Of a stretch of DNA of 64,000 bases, positions 1 through 9,783 are shown in pieces. The stretch spans positions 248,001 to 312,000 of the forward strand of contig JAAROD010000011.1 of NCBI GenBank assembly GCA_012274445.1, given 5' to 3'. Under the pieces are notes generated by a model that did no database searches, had not been told where the DNA came from, and was given only the letters and a program-made list of their open reading frames with translations. A program made the position numbers and the translations under genes. Every line of letters begins with the position of its first letter. Position 1 is the stretch's first letter. This DNA is from Sclerotiophoma versabilis. Taxonomy: Eukaryota; Ascomycota; Dothideomycetes; Pleosporales; Didymellaceae.

Positions 1-439
1 TTTTCTGGCGCTCTACAGCACTTCCTTTCACCTCGTGAGCAGGCAATTGTGGAGAAGTCTCGTTCTGTGGGTTTCGGCTTGTCTCCACGACAGACGTTCG
101 ATTAGGCTGGCCAGCAACGGCTCTCTTACTCCCTCTACATTCTTGTGTTAGAATTTGCGGAGTGGTGATCGAAGGTGATGTTTGAGAAGTTGCTCCTCTG
201 CGAGGTCTTTGTGAGGCTGCTGTTCCAAAATTGCGAGCATCGGATTCTAGTGTTGCTGTTATGCAGCTGCTTCTGCGTCTTTTCGTTTGGTTTGAGCTTG
301 TTCCATCTTCTTGCTGAGTTGTTGTTGTATCACTATACACACTTGTCTGAGCGTCTCTTTCTTTCGAGAACGAGTCTTCGCTGGACATGTCCGCGATAGC
401 AGAGTCTGTCGACTGTCTTTTGCGCTTTGGGGCACCCAT
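1..439 (-). CDS. N-terminal part of a basic, low-complexity (probably nuclear) protein, cut by the window edge
   Basis: A reading frame starts at the ATG at 437-439 and stays open for 146 codons to the left edge, so the rest of the gene lies outside the window. The start (M-G-A-P-K-R-K-R-Q) holds a basic PKRKRQ patch that looks like a nuclear localisation signal, and a second basic patch (TKRRRSS) follows near residue 59. The visible part is rich in Ser, Thr, Gln and Asn, has no hydrophobic segment and no recognisable domain, as is usual for disordered N-termini of fungal chromatin or transcription proteins. That role is inference only. The absence of stops over 438 nt is the main support; an intron inside the visible part cannot be excluded. 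It is transcribed away from the CoA-ligase gene at 1503, with about 1 kb between them. Confidence 0.55.
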   Translation of the reverse strand, partial: MGAPKRKRQSTDSAIADMSSEDSFSKERDAQTSVYSDTTTTQQEDGTSSNQTKRRRSSCITATLESDARNFGTAASQRPRRGATSQTSPSITTPQILTQECRGSKRAVAGQPNRTSVVETSRNPQNETSPQLPAHEVKGSAVERQK

Positions 440-1502
440 GATGGTGGTTTCAAATAAGCCAGCTTCTATCAAATAAAGGAGCCTAATGACTGAGACTGAA
501 GGAGGAACGAAGGGGGTTCACCACATGTGTGTGATCGTAGACTGAAGCTGACGGTGACAAGGCTGAGGAGAGGAATGATCCAATCTAACCGACAAAGCAA
601 AGGAGCATGCGTATGGGATAGGTAATGCCGAAATTTGCGAAATTTGAGTCGGCTGGGTGAATGCTGGCTCCTGGAGGTGGTCATGGTGGTGAAGTGAGGT
701 TCGCTGGCAACGAACCAAGTCGGGGCGTCATGACCGCGCCGCACCGGAGTTCCAAGAGAGGCATAGATAACGCGCGCAGATGCAACAACGATATGCTACG
801 AATCTCCCCATCTAGCATCAAGGGCGGACGCAGTCTTGACAAACAGCTCTAGTCGATGGCATGCGGAAAGGAGAAGGAGCCAACTGCGAAAACGTTTTCT
901 ACAGTGCGCTCAAATCAGAGTATGATAACGAAAATGTATTTCCTGAAGCCTAGTCAGAGGCAGGCATTTGTATGCGCTACTTTTCTGTTAATTTAAAAGT
1001 CCTTAGCACCTGCTGTAGGTTAGGGAAATAGGTAGCAAAGTAGAAGAGTTCTTAGTGTCCTGCTAAAGTACGCTTATTTTAGTACGGATCGGAGCCTCTG
1101 CGGTCTTCATGTTTCATTCCTTCCGCGTGAATGGCAAGGTCTTCGATCCGAAGGGATTAAAGCCGTTCTTACTTCCGGCAAGTCTCGATTTGGATAGCCG
1201 TCCTTTTCGCTAAGCCGCTTCAAGCAGTACCTCGGTTACTGCACAAACTAGCGCGTCTATCTTACCCCAGGTTGTGCGATTGTGGGGAACGGGTTGTTCG
1301 GATGCTGCAGGCTGAGCGGTGAATGGCCGCAAGCTCCTTAGTCTATCGCAGCAGCTTCCCGATGCCTTTAAGAAGTATTTCCCGGCCACGGTCGGCCAGC
1401 GGTCTTGCTTCAGTTCCTCATATCCTCTGGTGAGTCGCGTGGTCGCATTGAAACATCATCTGAAAGCCAGACTTCGCGGGACGTCCAGATTGCGTTGGCA
1501 AC
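440..1502. other. Intergenic, shared upstream region
   Basis: No convincing gene. Short open frames exist on both strands but lack any recognisable motif or splice structure. It separates two divergently transcribed genes and presumably carries both promoters. The part from about 930 to 1080 is relatively AT-rich. Confidence 0.5.
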
Positions 1503-3396
1503 ATGGTCTTTACTCCGCCGTCATGGGTGCCGGAGCTCCCCTTCGCCCCGCCCGACAGTGTTCCCATCTGCGATTTCATGCTTGAGGAGCTCTACGGCCG
1601 ACACCCGCTCGGCTACTCCAACAACCCCTTCACCTGCGGGCTGACGGGCAAGACCTACACATCCCTCGAGGTGCGCGAGCGCGTCGACTACCTGGCCCGC
1701 GGACTGGCGAAGGAGCTGGGCTTCCATCCAAACAAGGGCTCGGAGTGGGACAAGGTGATCGCCGTCTTCTCTGTCAACACGCTTGACACGCTGCCGCTGG
1801 CGTGGGCGACGCACCGTCTGGGCGGTGTCCAGAGCCCCGCGAATGCAGCATATAGTGCGCCTGAGTTGGAGTACCAGTTGAAGAACTCTGGTGCCAAGGC
1901 CCTGTTCACCTGTGTCCCGCTGCTGGAGACGGCCAAGGAGGCCGCGAAGAAGAGCGGGATTCCAGATAACCGTATCTACATCCTTGATCTACCAGCAGCA
2001 TTCACAGGCGGCAAAGGCGCGCCGAATGGCATGAAGACGGTCGATGACTTCATCCGCGAGGGCAAGGAGCTGGACAGGCTCGAGAAGCTCGACTGGAAAG
2101 ACGGGGATGGCGCGAAGAAAGCCGCTTTCCTGTGCTACTCCAGCGGCACGTCTGGACTTCCCAAGGGCGTCATGATCTCGCACAGGAACGTGATTGCCAA
2201 CACCAGTACGACCTATCCATACCCTTTCACACCAACGCTAACATCTGCAGTGCAAATTGGCACCTTCGAGAAGCCCTACCGAGACACCATCATCAACGAC
2301 GTGCGCAATCAGTCCGACTACACCGAAAACGTACTCGGCCTGCTCCCCATGTCCCACATTTACGGCCTCGTCGTAATCTGCCACGCCTCCGTATACCGCG
2401 GCGACGGCGTCATCGTACTGCCGAAATTCGACTTCCAAACCACCCTCCAAGCGATCCAAGACTACAAGATCAATACCCTCTTCCTCGTACCCCCCATCAT
2501 CATCCTAATGACCAAGAACAAGCCGCTCCTCGCAAAATACGATCTTTCCTCCGTCTGGTCTCTCTTCACCGGTGCTGCCCCGCTGGGAAAAGAAACCGCC
2601 GAAGACCTACAAGCTATATTCCCTTCGTGGAAGATTAGGCAGGGCTACGGCCTCACCGAGACATGCACAGTCGTCACGTCCACCTCGCCCAACGACATCT
2701 GGTTCGGCTCCTCCGGGTCAATACTGCCAGGCATCGAGTGCAAGATTGTCACAATCGAGGGGACCGAAATCACGGGGTACGACCAGCCAGGCGAGCTGCT
2801 AGTCAAGTCTCCAGCCGTGGTGTTGGGGTACCTGAACAACGACAAGGCGAACACGGAGACGTTCCAGGACGGATACATGCGCACGGGCGACGAGGCGGTG
2901 GTGCGCAAGAGCCCAAACGGCCACGAGCACGTCTTCATCGTGGACCGCATCAAGGAGCTCATCAAAGTAAAGGTACGTCGCGCTGCATTGCCCTCCCTTC
3001 TGATATCCTGTCCTGGTTGTGTTTGGAAGTAAAGATTCGTCGGAGCTAACACTCGTCCAGGGCCACCAGGTCGCTCCCGCTGAACTCGAAGCGCATCTCC
3101 TGACCCACCCGGCGGTCAATGACTGCGCTGTTATCCAGGTCCCTGACGATGACGCGGGCGAGGTTCCCAAGGCGTTTGTTGTCAAGTCGCCGTCTGTAGG
3201 CCTTGAGGAGAGCGACAGGATGGTTGCGCGCGATATCCAGAAGCACGTCGAGAAGACCAAGGCAAGGTACAAGTGGATCACGGGTGGTGTTGAGTTTATT
3301 GATGAGATCCCCAAGTCGCCGTCTGGCAAGATTCTCAGACGGTTCCTGAGAGATAGGGAGAAGGAAAGGAGGAGAAAGGCGGGCAGTAAGTTGTAG
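1503..3396 (+). CDS. 4-coumarate-CoA ligase-like acyl-CoA synthetase, peroxisomal
   Basis: ATP-dependent acid-thiol ligase of the AMP-binding (ANL) superfamily, expected to activate an aryl or fatty acid to its CoA thioester. Model: exons 1503-2205, 2251-2972 and 3061-3396, giving 586 residues. The first intron (2206-2250, 45 nt) is in frame and easily missed: it has a gtacga donor, a gctaac branch site and a ctgcag acceptor, and its removal restores the family sequence NVIANTMQIGTFEKP. Visible motifs are the P-loop YSSGTSGLPKG near residue 211, GYGLTE near 366, the YMRTGD motif near 443, the hinge followed by GHQVAPAELE at about 476-485, and the catalytic-lysine region SGKILRR near 563. The protein ends in Ser-Lys-Leu, a canonical PTS1 signal, so it should act in peroxisomes. 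The exact substrate cannot be read from sequence. Confidence 0.93.
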
Positions 3397-3530
3397 GGGC
3401 GGAGTGGTGTATATAGCAAGGTTGAGGAATGTATAAAACTAGTCCGTGTCCCTGTCTTTCTGTTCGTCTTGGTTCATCTAGTCATGGTATCTAAAGTGCC
3501 CCCATCCACATCGTCTTTCTTACTGCCTCT

Positions 3531-5015
3531 CTACTGCGTCAAAGGCGCATCATACACCAACACTACATGGTCGTCGCCAGCTGTGATGATGACCTCTCCG
3601 CCGCCCTGCACGAAGCCCATGATTCCTCCACCTTCACCACCGCCCCTGTGCCCCTTCCATTCACCCACAAGTCCCCTGTTCGCCGCCGTTGTACCGCCTC
3701 GCGCATCCCATCTCCTGACTACACCGTCGTACCCTGCACTTGTGAGCAGCCAACCCCCGGGCCCTTCCTTCTTGACAAACTCAAGCTTGACAACGGCCTG
3801 AGGCGATTCATCATCAGCATGTGCGTCTTCGATGCGGCGTCGTACGGCAAAGCGGTGCGCTGTGTCGAAGAGCGTTATGCTGCCGTCGACATTGCCGGCG
3901 GCCATGAGTGTGAGTGGTGCGGATGTGAAAGCGAAGGTTTCGACGTTGTCGGAGCCAGCTTGGAGGGAGGCGAGGATCTGGCCTGTTTGGCCGGCGCTCG
4001 CGGCGGAGCCTTTAGCAGGTGCTTGTTTGGAACCTCCTGCTTTCGCTTTTGCGCCGCTGCCGCCGGAGGATGTGGAGGCGGGTTCTGTAGAGAGGCGGGG
4101 GAGACCGACGATTCGGATTTGACCCTCGGGGCCACCGACAGCGACGAAGGAGCCTGTGGGCGGGATGCTGACGCTGTACAGACCGCCTTGCACGAGGAAG
4201 CGCTCGTCGAGCCCGGTCAGGCCAACGACGGTCTGCGAGGACGGGTCGATAAGGCCTTGTGATGCGGCGTCGCCGAACACATCCCACACGTAGAGGCTGC
4301 TGTCCTCGCTGACGGTAGCAAGGAGTGCGCCGTCGGGCGTCCAGCAACCGGCGGTGCAGGACTCGGTGTGCAGGTAGAATGCCTGGAGGACCTGGAGTTC
4401 GTTCCCCTTGTCGGTGGAGAGCTGGTACACCCAAACACTGCCATCGTTTGCGCCGAGCGCAATGACGTTGGGGTGCGAGGGCGAGGGGTTGGGTGCGAGC
4501 CAGCTGATTTCCTCGACTTCGCTTGCCTCGGCCAGGAACTTCCACTTCTTTCCATCTGGCACGCCTTGCCAGACGTGCAGTTTCCCGTCAAGTCCGGCGG
4601 TGGCTACGAACTGTCCCTTGGGCTCTGAAAAGGCAATAGCGTTGATGGAATCCTTGTGCCCCTCCAGCGTGAAGATGCTCTTCAGCCCTTCTCTCTCCCC
4701 AGCCTGTGTCGTCTCAGGCACGGCTGTGATGTCGACAATATAGCCTATGTCGTCGCCGCCGCCAGTCGCGATAATCTCTGGGTGCACGGGGTGCTGGGCT
4801 ATGCAGAAGATGGAGTCTTTGTGCTCGTCGAAGTGCGTCACCGAGTCGTTTTGCAGGTTGATCTCCATTTGCATATCGTCGTCGCCCTCGTCGTCGCTGT
4901 CCATGGGCACATCGCCATCGTCCTCAACAATCTCTTCTGCCTCGTCTGCATCGAGGACGTTGTCTTCGTCATGGTAGTCGATCTCGGGCTCGTCGTGGGG
5001 TTGTTGCGCCGACAT
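3531..5015 (-). CDS. SQT1: WD40 ribosome-assembly chaperone Sqt1 (AAMP homologue)
   Basis: Single-exon gene of 494 residues. Sqt1 is the dedicated chaperone that binds the N-terminus of nascent ribosomal protein uL16 (Rpl10) and helps load it on the 60S subunit; AAMP is the animal counterpart. The first 55 residues are strongly acidic (runs of Asp/Glu such as EAEEIVEDDGDVPMDSDDEG), typical of this family. WD40 blades follow from about residue 60, with recurring patterns such as GHKDSINAIAFS, TAGLDGKLHVWQG and TAGYDGVVRRWDARGG. A Ser/Gly/Ala-rich loop near 315-345 interrupts the propeller, as in other filamentous fungi. The start ATG is the first in frame, right before the acidic stretch. It converges on the CoA-ligase gene with only about 135 bp between stops. 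Family-level assignment is firm; the chaperone role is by homology. Confidence 0.9.
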   Translation of the reverse strand: MSAQQPHDEPEIDYHDEDNVLDADEAEEIVEDDGDVPMDSDDEGDDDMQMEINLQNDSVTHFDEHKDSIFCIAQHPVHPEIIATGGGDDIGYIVDITAVPETTQAGEREGLKSIFTLEGHKDSINAIAFSEPKGQFVATAGLDGKLHVWQGVPDGKKWKFLAEASEVEEISWLAPNPSPSHPNVIALGANDGSVWVYQLSTDKGNELQVLQAFYLHTESCTAGCWTPDGALLATVSEDSSLYVWDVFGDAASQGLIDPSSQTVVGLTGLDERFLVQGGLYSVSIPPTGSFVAVGGPEGQIRIVGLPRLSTEPASTSSGGSGAKAKAGGSKQAPAKGSAASAGQTGQILASLQAGSDNVETFAFTSAPLTLMAAGNVDGSITLFDTAHRFAVRRRIEDAHADDESPQAVVKLEFVKKEGPGGWLLTSAGYDGVVRRWDARGGTTAANRGLVGEWKGHRGGGEGGGIMGFVQGGGEVIITAGDDHVVLVYDAPLTQ

Positions 5016-5485
5016 TTTGCGGAGTTGTGGCTTCTACTTTGGTGTGGTATGAACTGCAGCGTGCTACCGTCCTTGTAGCAGTTTTATGTCGTGGCGCTGC
5101 TTAGAAATGCTGCAAAGCTTCCGTCGACGACTTTTTTGTTCGGCAGCACGTCGGAGGGGCACATTTGAACCCCACCCACGTCACCTTGGCTTTGTCATCC
5201 CAAGGCTGAACACCACTCGGCGTATCCGCAGTCCACGGCCAACAGTCGCCTACCCATTTAGAACAAGACCACGCCTGACTAGCTTGAGATCTTGATTCAA
5301 ATCCTCCACGAAAGAATGAGAATGACTGTTCGCCTTCAGTAAAGTAAGCCAAGGGCGAGAACAGCTCAGCGCGCGAGGCGAACGGTCAATCACTCAGGGC
5401 CTTGACGAGTACACGAGAGGACAGACATGCGATTTCTACATATCGTGGATCGAGTCAGAACCTGTTTCCCGTGCGAACCTCCATC
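5016..5485. other. Intergenic region upstream of SQT1
   Basis: Holds the presumed SQT1 promoter. A minus-strand frame at 5101-5352 encodes 83 residues unusually rich in Trp and Cys, but it has no signal peptide and no recognisable motif, so it is not called a gene. Confidence 0.4.
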
Positions 5486-6109
5486 TTAAGGATACCCTAG
5501 TGCAGCCTGACCAAACTTCAAAACCGCTGACCCTAGATGCCAACCCATCGCGGTATTCGATGCAGCCTTTACTGTTTGCTCACGCATATCCGGCGGAAAT
5601 AGGCTCATGTCCAAGCCCGGAGACGGTATCTGTGGGTTCTTCAGAATCGCATTCGCAACGTTTTCCGTTACAATCCTGCAGTTGTTCGTTGCAATGTTAA
5701 ACTTCGACCCGAATTCATCCACTATGGCTGTCAGACTTGGACATCTCCTTGATACGTTCAAACACTCACTTATTTTCTCGATCTCGCTGTCTTTGAAGTG
5801 AGTCTCGCCTACTCCTCGATATGTGCATCGACAGTCCGTCTGCGTTTGATACATTCTCTCATCGAGCCGCTTCAGCTTCGTTTTCCCAATCGGGGGTGTG
5901 ATTGAGCCCCAGTCGAAGCGCATACCCTGAGCGTTTGCGGTGATTTCATTGTAACCTTCATCCAGGACCAAGAGGCAGTAATGGAAGCTAATGGGGTTCT
6001 TTGGAGTTCTGGCCCAATGGATAATGTATACGTTACGGAGCATGGTGAGTGCTTTGTGATGGTCGGACTGAGTGATGGTGCTACTGAGACAGTGAAGGGG
6101 AGTACTCAA
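5486..6109 (-). CDS. Conserved-looking hypothetical protein, possibly with a papain-like (LRAT/PPPDE-type) fold
   Basis: Uninterrupted frame of 207 residues; a second Met at codon 23 (6043) fits better as start because the sequence becomes protein-like there (MLRNVYIIHWARTP). No domain is recognised with certainty. Two features recall circularly permuted papain-like proteins of the LRAT/PPPDE kind: a His in a hydrophobic strand (ISFHYCLLV) near the N-terminus and, much later, an Asn-Asn-Cys before a helix (ATNNCRIVTENVANAI). The spacing and order (His first, Cys later) match that group, but this is inference from two short motifs. The C-terminus (AMGWHLGSAVLKFG) is mildly hydrophobic. No signal peptide is seen. 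Transcribed away from the membrane-protein gene at 6575. Confidence 0.55.
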   Translation of the reverse strand: MSTPLHCLSSTITQSDHHKALTMLRNVYIIHWARTPKNPISFHYCLLVLDEGYNEITANAQGMRFDWGSITPPIGKTKLKRLDERMYQTQTDCRCTYRGVGETHFKDSEIEKISECLNVSRRCPSLTAIVDEFGSKFNIATNNCRIVTENVANAILKNPQIPSPGLDMSLFPPDMREQTVKAASNTAMGWHLGSAVLKFGQAALGYP

Positions 6110-6574
6110 GCGCTTTATGGGGAACCTTGGAACAGTGTCACACGAGCTTACATGCAGGTCAAGTCAAGTGCAACGAATATGCTATTTCGGAGAGCAGAGC
6201 TAAAGTGATCCTTCAACTATTAACGGTCAGCGGCAATGCACGACATATGCTTTGTGAGGCGTTTCTAACGGTGTGACTCACTCAGCCTTGCGTGCTCTGC
6301 CTGGTAGGTTCAGCCTCGTTAACAACGATTGGATGCGAGTCTTCCTACGATGCAGCCACAACTTTCTGACAGGGCTGTGTCTGACAGCTGGCGCCTGTCA
6401 TGATAGGATAGTGTCAGGGTCACGCTTCTTACTTCGGCTTGCACATCTCCCTTTCATAATTTCATATCTTGCGAGGTCATAAGGTGCAATCTGACTTGCA
6501 ACAGAACCGTTTGCTGCCGTAGGATTTTTGTATTCTGTTCCATCCGTACCTTACAGGATTACGAGCTGTTTAGT

Positions 6575-7487
6575 ATGGTATCGGCAGCATCAGCATCTGC
6601 TACAGCATCGATATCCACGCCCGCACCGACAAGTCCGGCGCCTGCAATAAGTGCAGCTTCACAAACACCATCTCCATCTAGTCCGAGACCTAATGCCAGA
6701 CCACTGCCAAGCTCCAGAATATACTTTCCTCACGCTGCCGCCTGGGAGGTCTCATTTCAATCAGCAAACTTGATGCTCAACGAATCCGATCCCACCAGAC
6801 AAGCTGAACTCACTCGGAAATGGCTTAGAAATATGGAACAGCACCTCACAACTACAATTATCACTGTAAGCTTCAACTCTTTTCTTATTACGAACACATA
6901 TACGAAACTGAACTAATTCATACAGAGTGCAGTCATCTCCGGCGTGGTATGCAGTTCATTCAGCTGGTCCCATTTCGGCACCGAGTCTCAGTCGATCTGC
7001 ATCTGGCTCGTCAAAACAACATGGCACAGCGCCCTGATCTTTTCAATGGGCTCGATAGCATCAGCATGTCAGCAAATAGGTTGTCTGCACCGAATAACTT
7101 CACATCCAGAAGGACTGACTATGATGAGGCAGCTGCTTGGTGGTAGAAAAGACAATGCAGCACAGGCGCCACGCTTACGGACGTCACAACGAATCCTATG
7201 GCAAATACCCGCAATGCTGCTGAACGGGAGTTTGTACATGTATGTAGCTGGCCAGTGCGTTGTGTTCTACTGGGATGTAGCGACGAGTGCGAGGCTTCTG
7301 CCCGTTGGATTACCGGTATGACTAGATCTGCTTGAGTCGAGCTACTGCTGATTTCTTCTACTAGGTTTTGATCATCGGCTTCTTTACCTTGTCGTTTCTA
7401 TTCACCATGGTGAGCTGGGGGATTAGCTCGATCGGTCTTTATCACTGGATTGGCCAGGTGACCGAAAAGGGTACTACGGGGCCATAA
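6575..7487 (+). CDS. Small fungal membrane protein of unknown function
   Basis: Three-exon model: 6575-6865, 6926-7315 and 7365-7487, with introns of 60 and 49 nt (gtaagc...acag and gtatga...ctag). Phases fit exactly and the product is 267 residues. Residues 1-50 are a Ser/Ala/Pro-rich disordered tail. A conserved-looking soluble stretch (AAAWEVSFQSANLMLNES, then TRKWLRNMEQHL) precedes the membrane part. Hydrophobic segments follow near residues 97-110 (TSAVISGVVCSSFSW), 120-140, 200-225 (around MLLNGSLYMYVAGQCVVFYW) and 228-252 (VLIIGFFTLSFLFTMVSW). This layout is common in fungal integral membrane proteins with cytosolic N-termini. I do not recognise a named family and propose no function. 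Confidence 0.7.
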
Positions 7488-8216
7488 TAACGTTGAATTC
7501 TTAAACAGCGAATCAAGACGATACCTCCTTGAGGCAGACGAAGACTGTGCAATATACGAAGAGCGCTGGGGGAGCTTGATTGAATGTACTCCCAGAGTCC
7601 AGCTCCTGACTTATTGAAACACCGAACCAACATTCCAGAGATAGATCAGTGAGTCGTTGCACATTTAAAATCTACATTAAAATGCGTACCCAGGAGTAAT
7701 ATCTTGTAACCCATCCCTGATTTCACAGGCAACGCTATCCAAAGGGAAACACTCACTTGAGCAGCAGACCGTCTGAGACACCACAGGTCTCCAGGATTCG
7801 TACGGGGCTATAGAAATCGTAGTCCCCAGAGATCTTGTTGGCATGTAAGAATCTCGTGAACAGCGATTGAATACATCTCTGACTACAGCTCATTTTCTAT
7901 CAGACGTATGTCACCATATTAACAACATGCAGGGATTGACTAGCATGTTCGCTACAAACTCTGGGGTGCCAGAGCTGCTAGATGAAGTCTGAAACAGCAG
8001 TAGCCCGCGATTGATAGACTTTTCAACACCACAAAGCGCTCAAGCAGTAGTATGGAAGGTCATTCAAGATCCACGTGTGTACATCCTAGTATGTCCAGCC
8101 TCATAGCAGCCGTCAAAGACGTTTGAGATTGCAAAAGCCCTCTTATGAATTACTGAATACAGCTGACAAATTCCAGACCTGCGCTTGCTTCTCTACTACA
8201 TGTGAGGAGACAAAGT
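7488..8216. other. Intergenic, no gene seen
   Basis: Lies between two convergent genes. Only short frames without motif or splice support; presumably the two 3' UTRs plus spacer. Confidence 0.5.
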
Positions 8217-9368
8217 TTACACTCTCATCCCACCCGTGCGCATACTCCCTTGCTCAGTCCCGGCGCTCTTCTCCCACCCACCAGCTTCCCTCCTGCCTAA
8301 CGCCCTTCTTAAAATCCACTCCTTCGCCGTAACCCTCTCCTCAACAGGCTGCTCGCCCTCCACCAAGCTCTCCAACACCACGTCATCCTCCGGGCGACAA
8401 AAGTACACAAGGCTATACCTTGTAACCTCGCCCTGCGGCCCCGGCGGCGCAACAACGCGATGGATATTACTCCTCAACCGGCCGTTGGAGAACTTGACCA
8501 ACGCATCACCGAGATTAACAATGCAATGTCCACGCAGCGGTTTAACATAACACCACCCATCCCGACACAACCCATTCTCCGCCTCACTCACCCCGTCGCT
8601 GTTTTTCGGCAACACAGCATCCATGCCCTGCGGCAGGCGCACCTGCAAGCCACCCAAGCGATTAAACAGCACCGTCACAGACCCGAAATCGGTATGTTCA
8701 CCCAGAGCCACACCGACCGAGTCCGGGTCCTGAGGCGGGGCGCGTACGAAACGAATTTGATCGCCGCTAGGCGCACGGAGACGGTGCAGGCGCTCCAGGC
8801 CGCCGTGCTGGCGCGCAGTGGTCGCGAGCGGGAGCCGCTCAGACAGGAGAGCAATCACAGACGCGCAGACGGCATGGCTGCGCTCGATGTAGCTCTTGAA
8901 GAGACGTCTTGCGTTTTCACCGCCCAGCACATCCGGGCAGGGAAGCCGGTCCGACAGCCCGAGTACATCGTCCTTGCTGGTGTTGTAGAACTCGTTCTTG
9001 TCGCGTGTTCCGCTCTGGTCGACAATCCCTTCGCCGTATCCTTTGTATCCGAAGTAGCTGCCTTTGCTTTTGAAGTCGTATTTTACTTTTTCTGAGCAGG
9101 GGAGTGAGTAAAAGGCTGTCATGAGCGAGAAGAGGGCGTCTGCGTCGGAGAGCAATGCTGAGCCCTGCGAGCCATGGAGGTCCAGGTAGAAGAAGCCTAG
9201 CGACTGACATGCCTGCCAGCACCGTTCCTGCTCGTCAGCATCTTGGCTCACTAACTTGGCGAGCGAGATGCGGAGCAGTGGTGCGGTGGGAACGTTTTCA
9301 GGAAAAGCTGGCAGGTCCTCGAAGGGTTCTGTAGGATTGGGAGACGGCGAGTGGTCTGAGTGCGGCAT
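8217..9368 (-). CDS. 2-oxoglutarate/Fe(II)-dependent oxygenase, isopenicillin-N-synthase-like
   Basis: Single-exon gene of 383 residues. The N-terminal half carries the DIOX_N-type region (LRISLAKLVSQDADEQERC, then LGFFYLDLHG) seen in non-haem dioxygenases. The catalytic jelly roll has the iron ligands His-x-Asp in GEHTDFGSVTVLF (around residue 238) and the distal His in NIHRVVAPPG (around 305), with the 2-oxoglutarate-binding Arg-x-Ser in RYSLVYFCRP. All three ligands and the Arg are intact, so it should be active. Such enzymes hydroxylate, desaturate or cyclise small molecules in specialised metabolism or hormone-like pathways; the substrate here is unknown. No neighbouring biosynthetic genes suggest a cluster. 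The C-terminal extension after EWILRRALGR is charged and probably disordered. Confidence 0.88.
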   Translation of the reverse strand: MPHSDHSPSPNPTEPFEDLPAFPENVPTAPLLRISLAKLVSQDADEQERCWQACQSLGFFYLDLHGSQGSALLSDADALFSLMTAFYSLPCSEKVKYDFKSKGSYFGYKGYGEGIVDQSGTRDKNEFYNTSKDDVLGLSDRLPCPDVLGGENARRLFKSYIERSHAVCASVIALLSERLPLATTARQHGGLERLHRLRAPSGDQIRFVRAPPQDPDSVGVALGEHTDFGSVTVLFNRLGGLQVRLPQGMDAVLPKNSDGVSEAENGLCRDGWCYVKPLRGHCIVNLGDALVKFSNGRLRSNIHRVVAPPGPQGEVTRYSLVYFCRPEDDVVLESLVEGEQPVEERVTAKEWILRRALGRREAGGWEKSAGTEQGSMRTGGMRV

Positions 9369-9783
9369 GACAAGGGATTGATGTGACTTGACCGTTTCTG
9401 GGGCAAACGCTTGGGTAAGTACAGAAAGTGGACCGAGGTGGACACTGCATGTGCGGGAGAGCTACCTTGAAACGCGGGGTAGCTCGGATGGGGTCACGAC
9501 AACACCACAGCAAGAGCAAGACAACGAGTAGGAGACACACATTTCATGAACTATCCACAGATGTCACCCAAGATTCATGCTCATACCCGAACCAAGCAGC
9601 ACTTGCTTAGGCACGAGAGTGAACCCTGCCCAAGGTAGCACGCCAGTCAAGCGATGAACACCAAGTTATAAACACAAGTCAAGACCGGAACGAACTCCCA
9701 ATGCCCTCATTATACATGTCGACCTTCAAGTCGTTAGTATGAGTTGGGATGGGAGGCGGGGCATTACTGACGTGACGAGGCGC

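Noticed and set aside
5160..5300. B-box-like gttcaaatg and gattcaaatcc sequences
   Set aside because: No A box at proper spacing and no acceptor stem on either strand.
5101..5352. Minus-strand frame of 83 residues rich in Trp and Cys
   Set aside because: No signal peptide, domain, or splice structure, and it lies in the SQT1 promoter region; probably chance.
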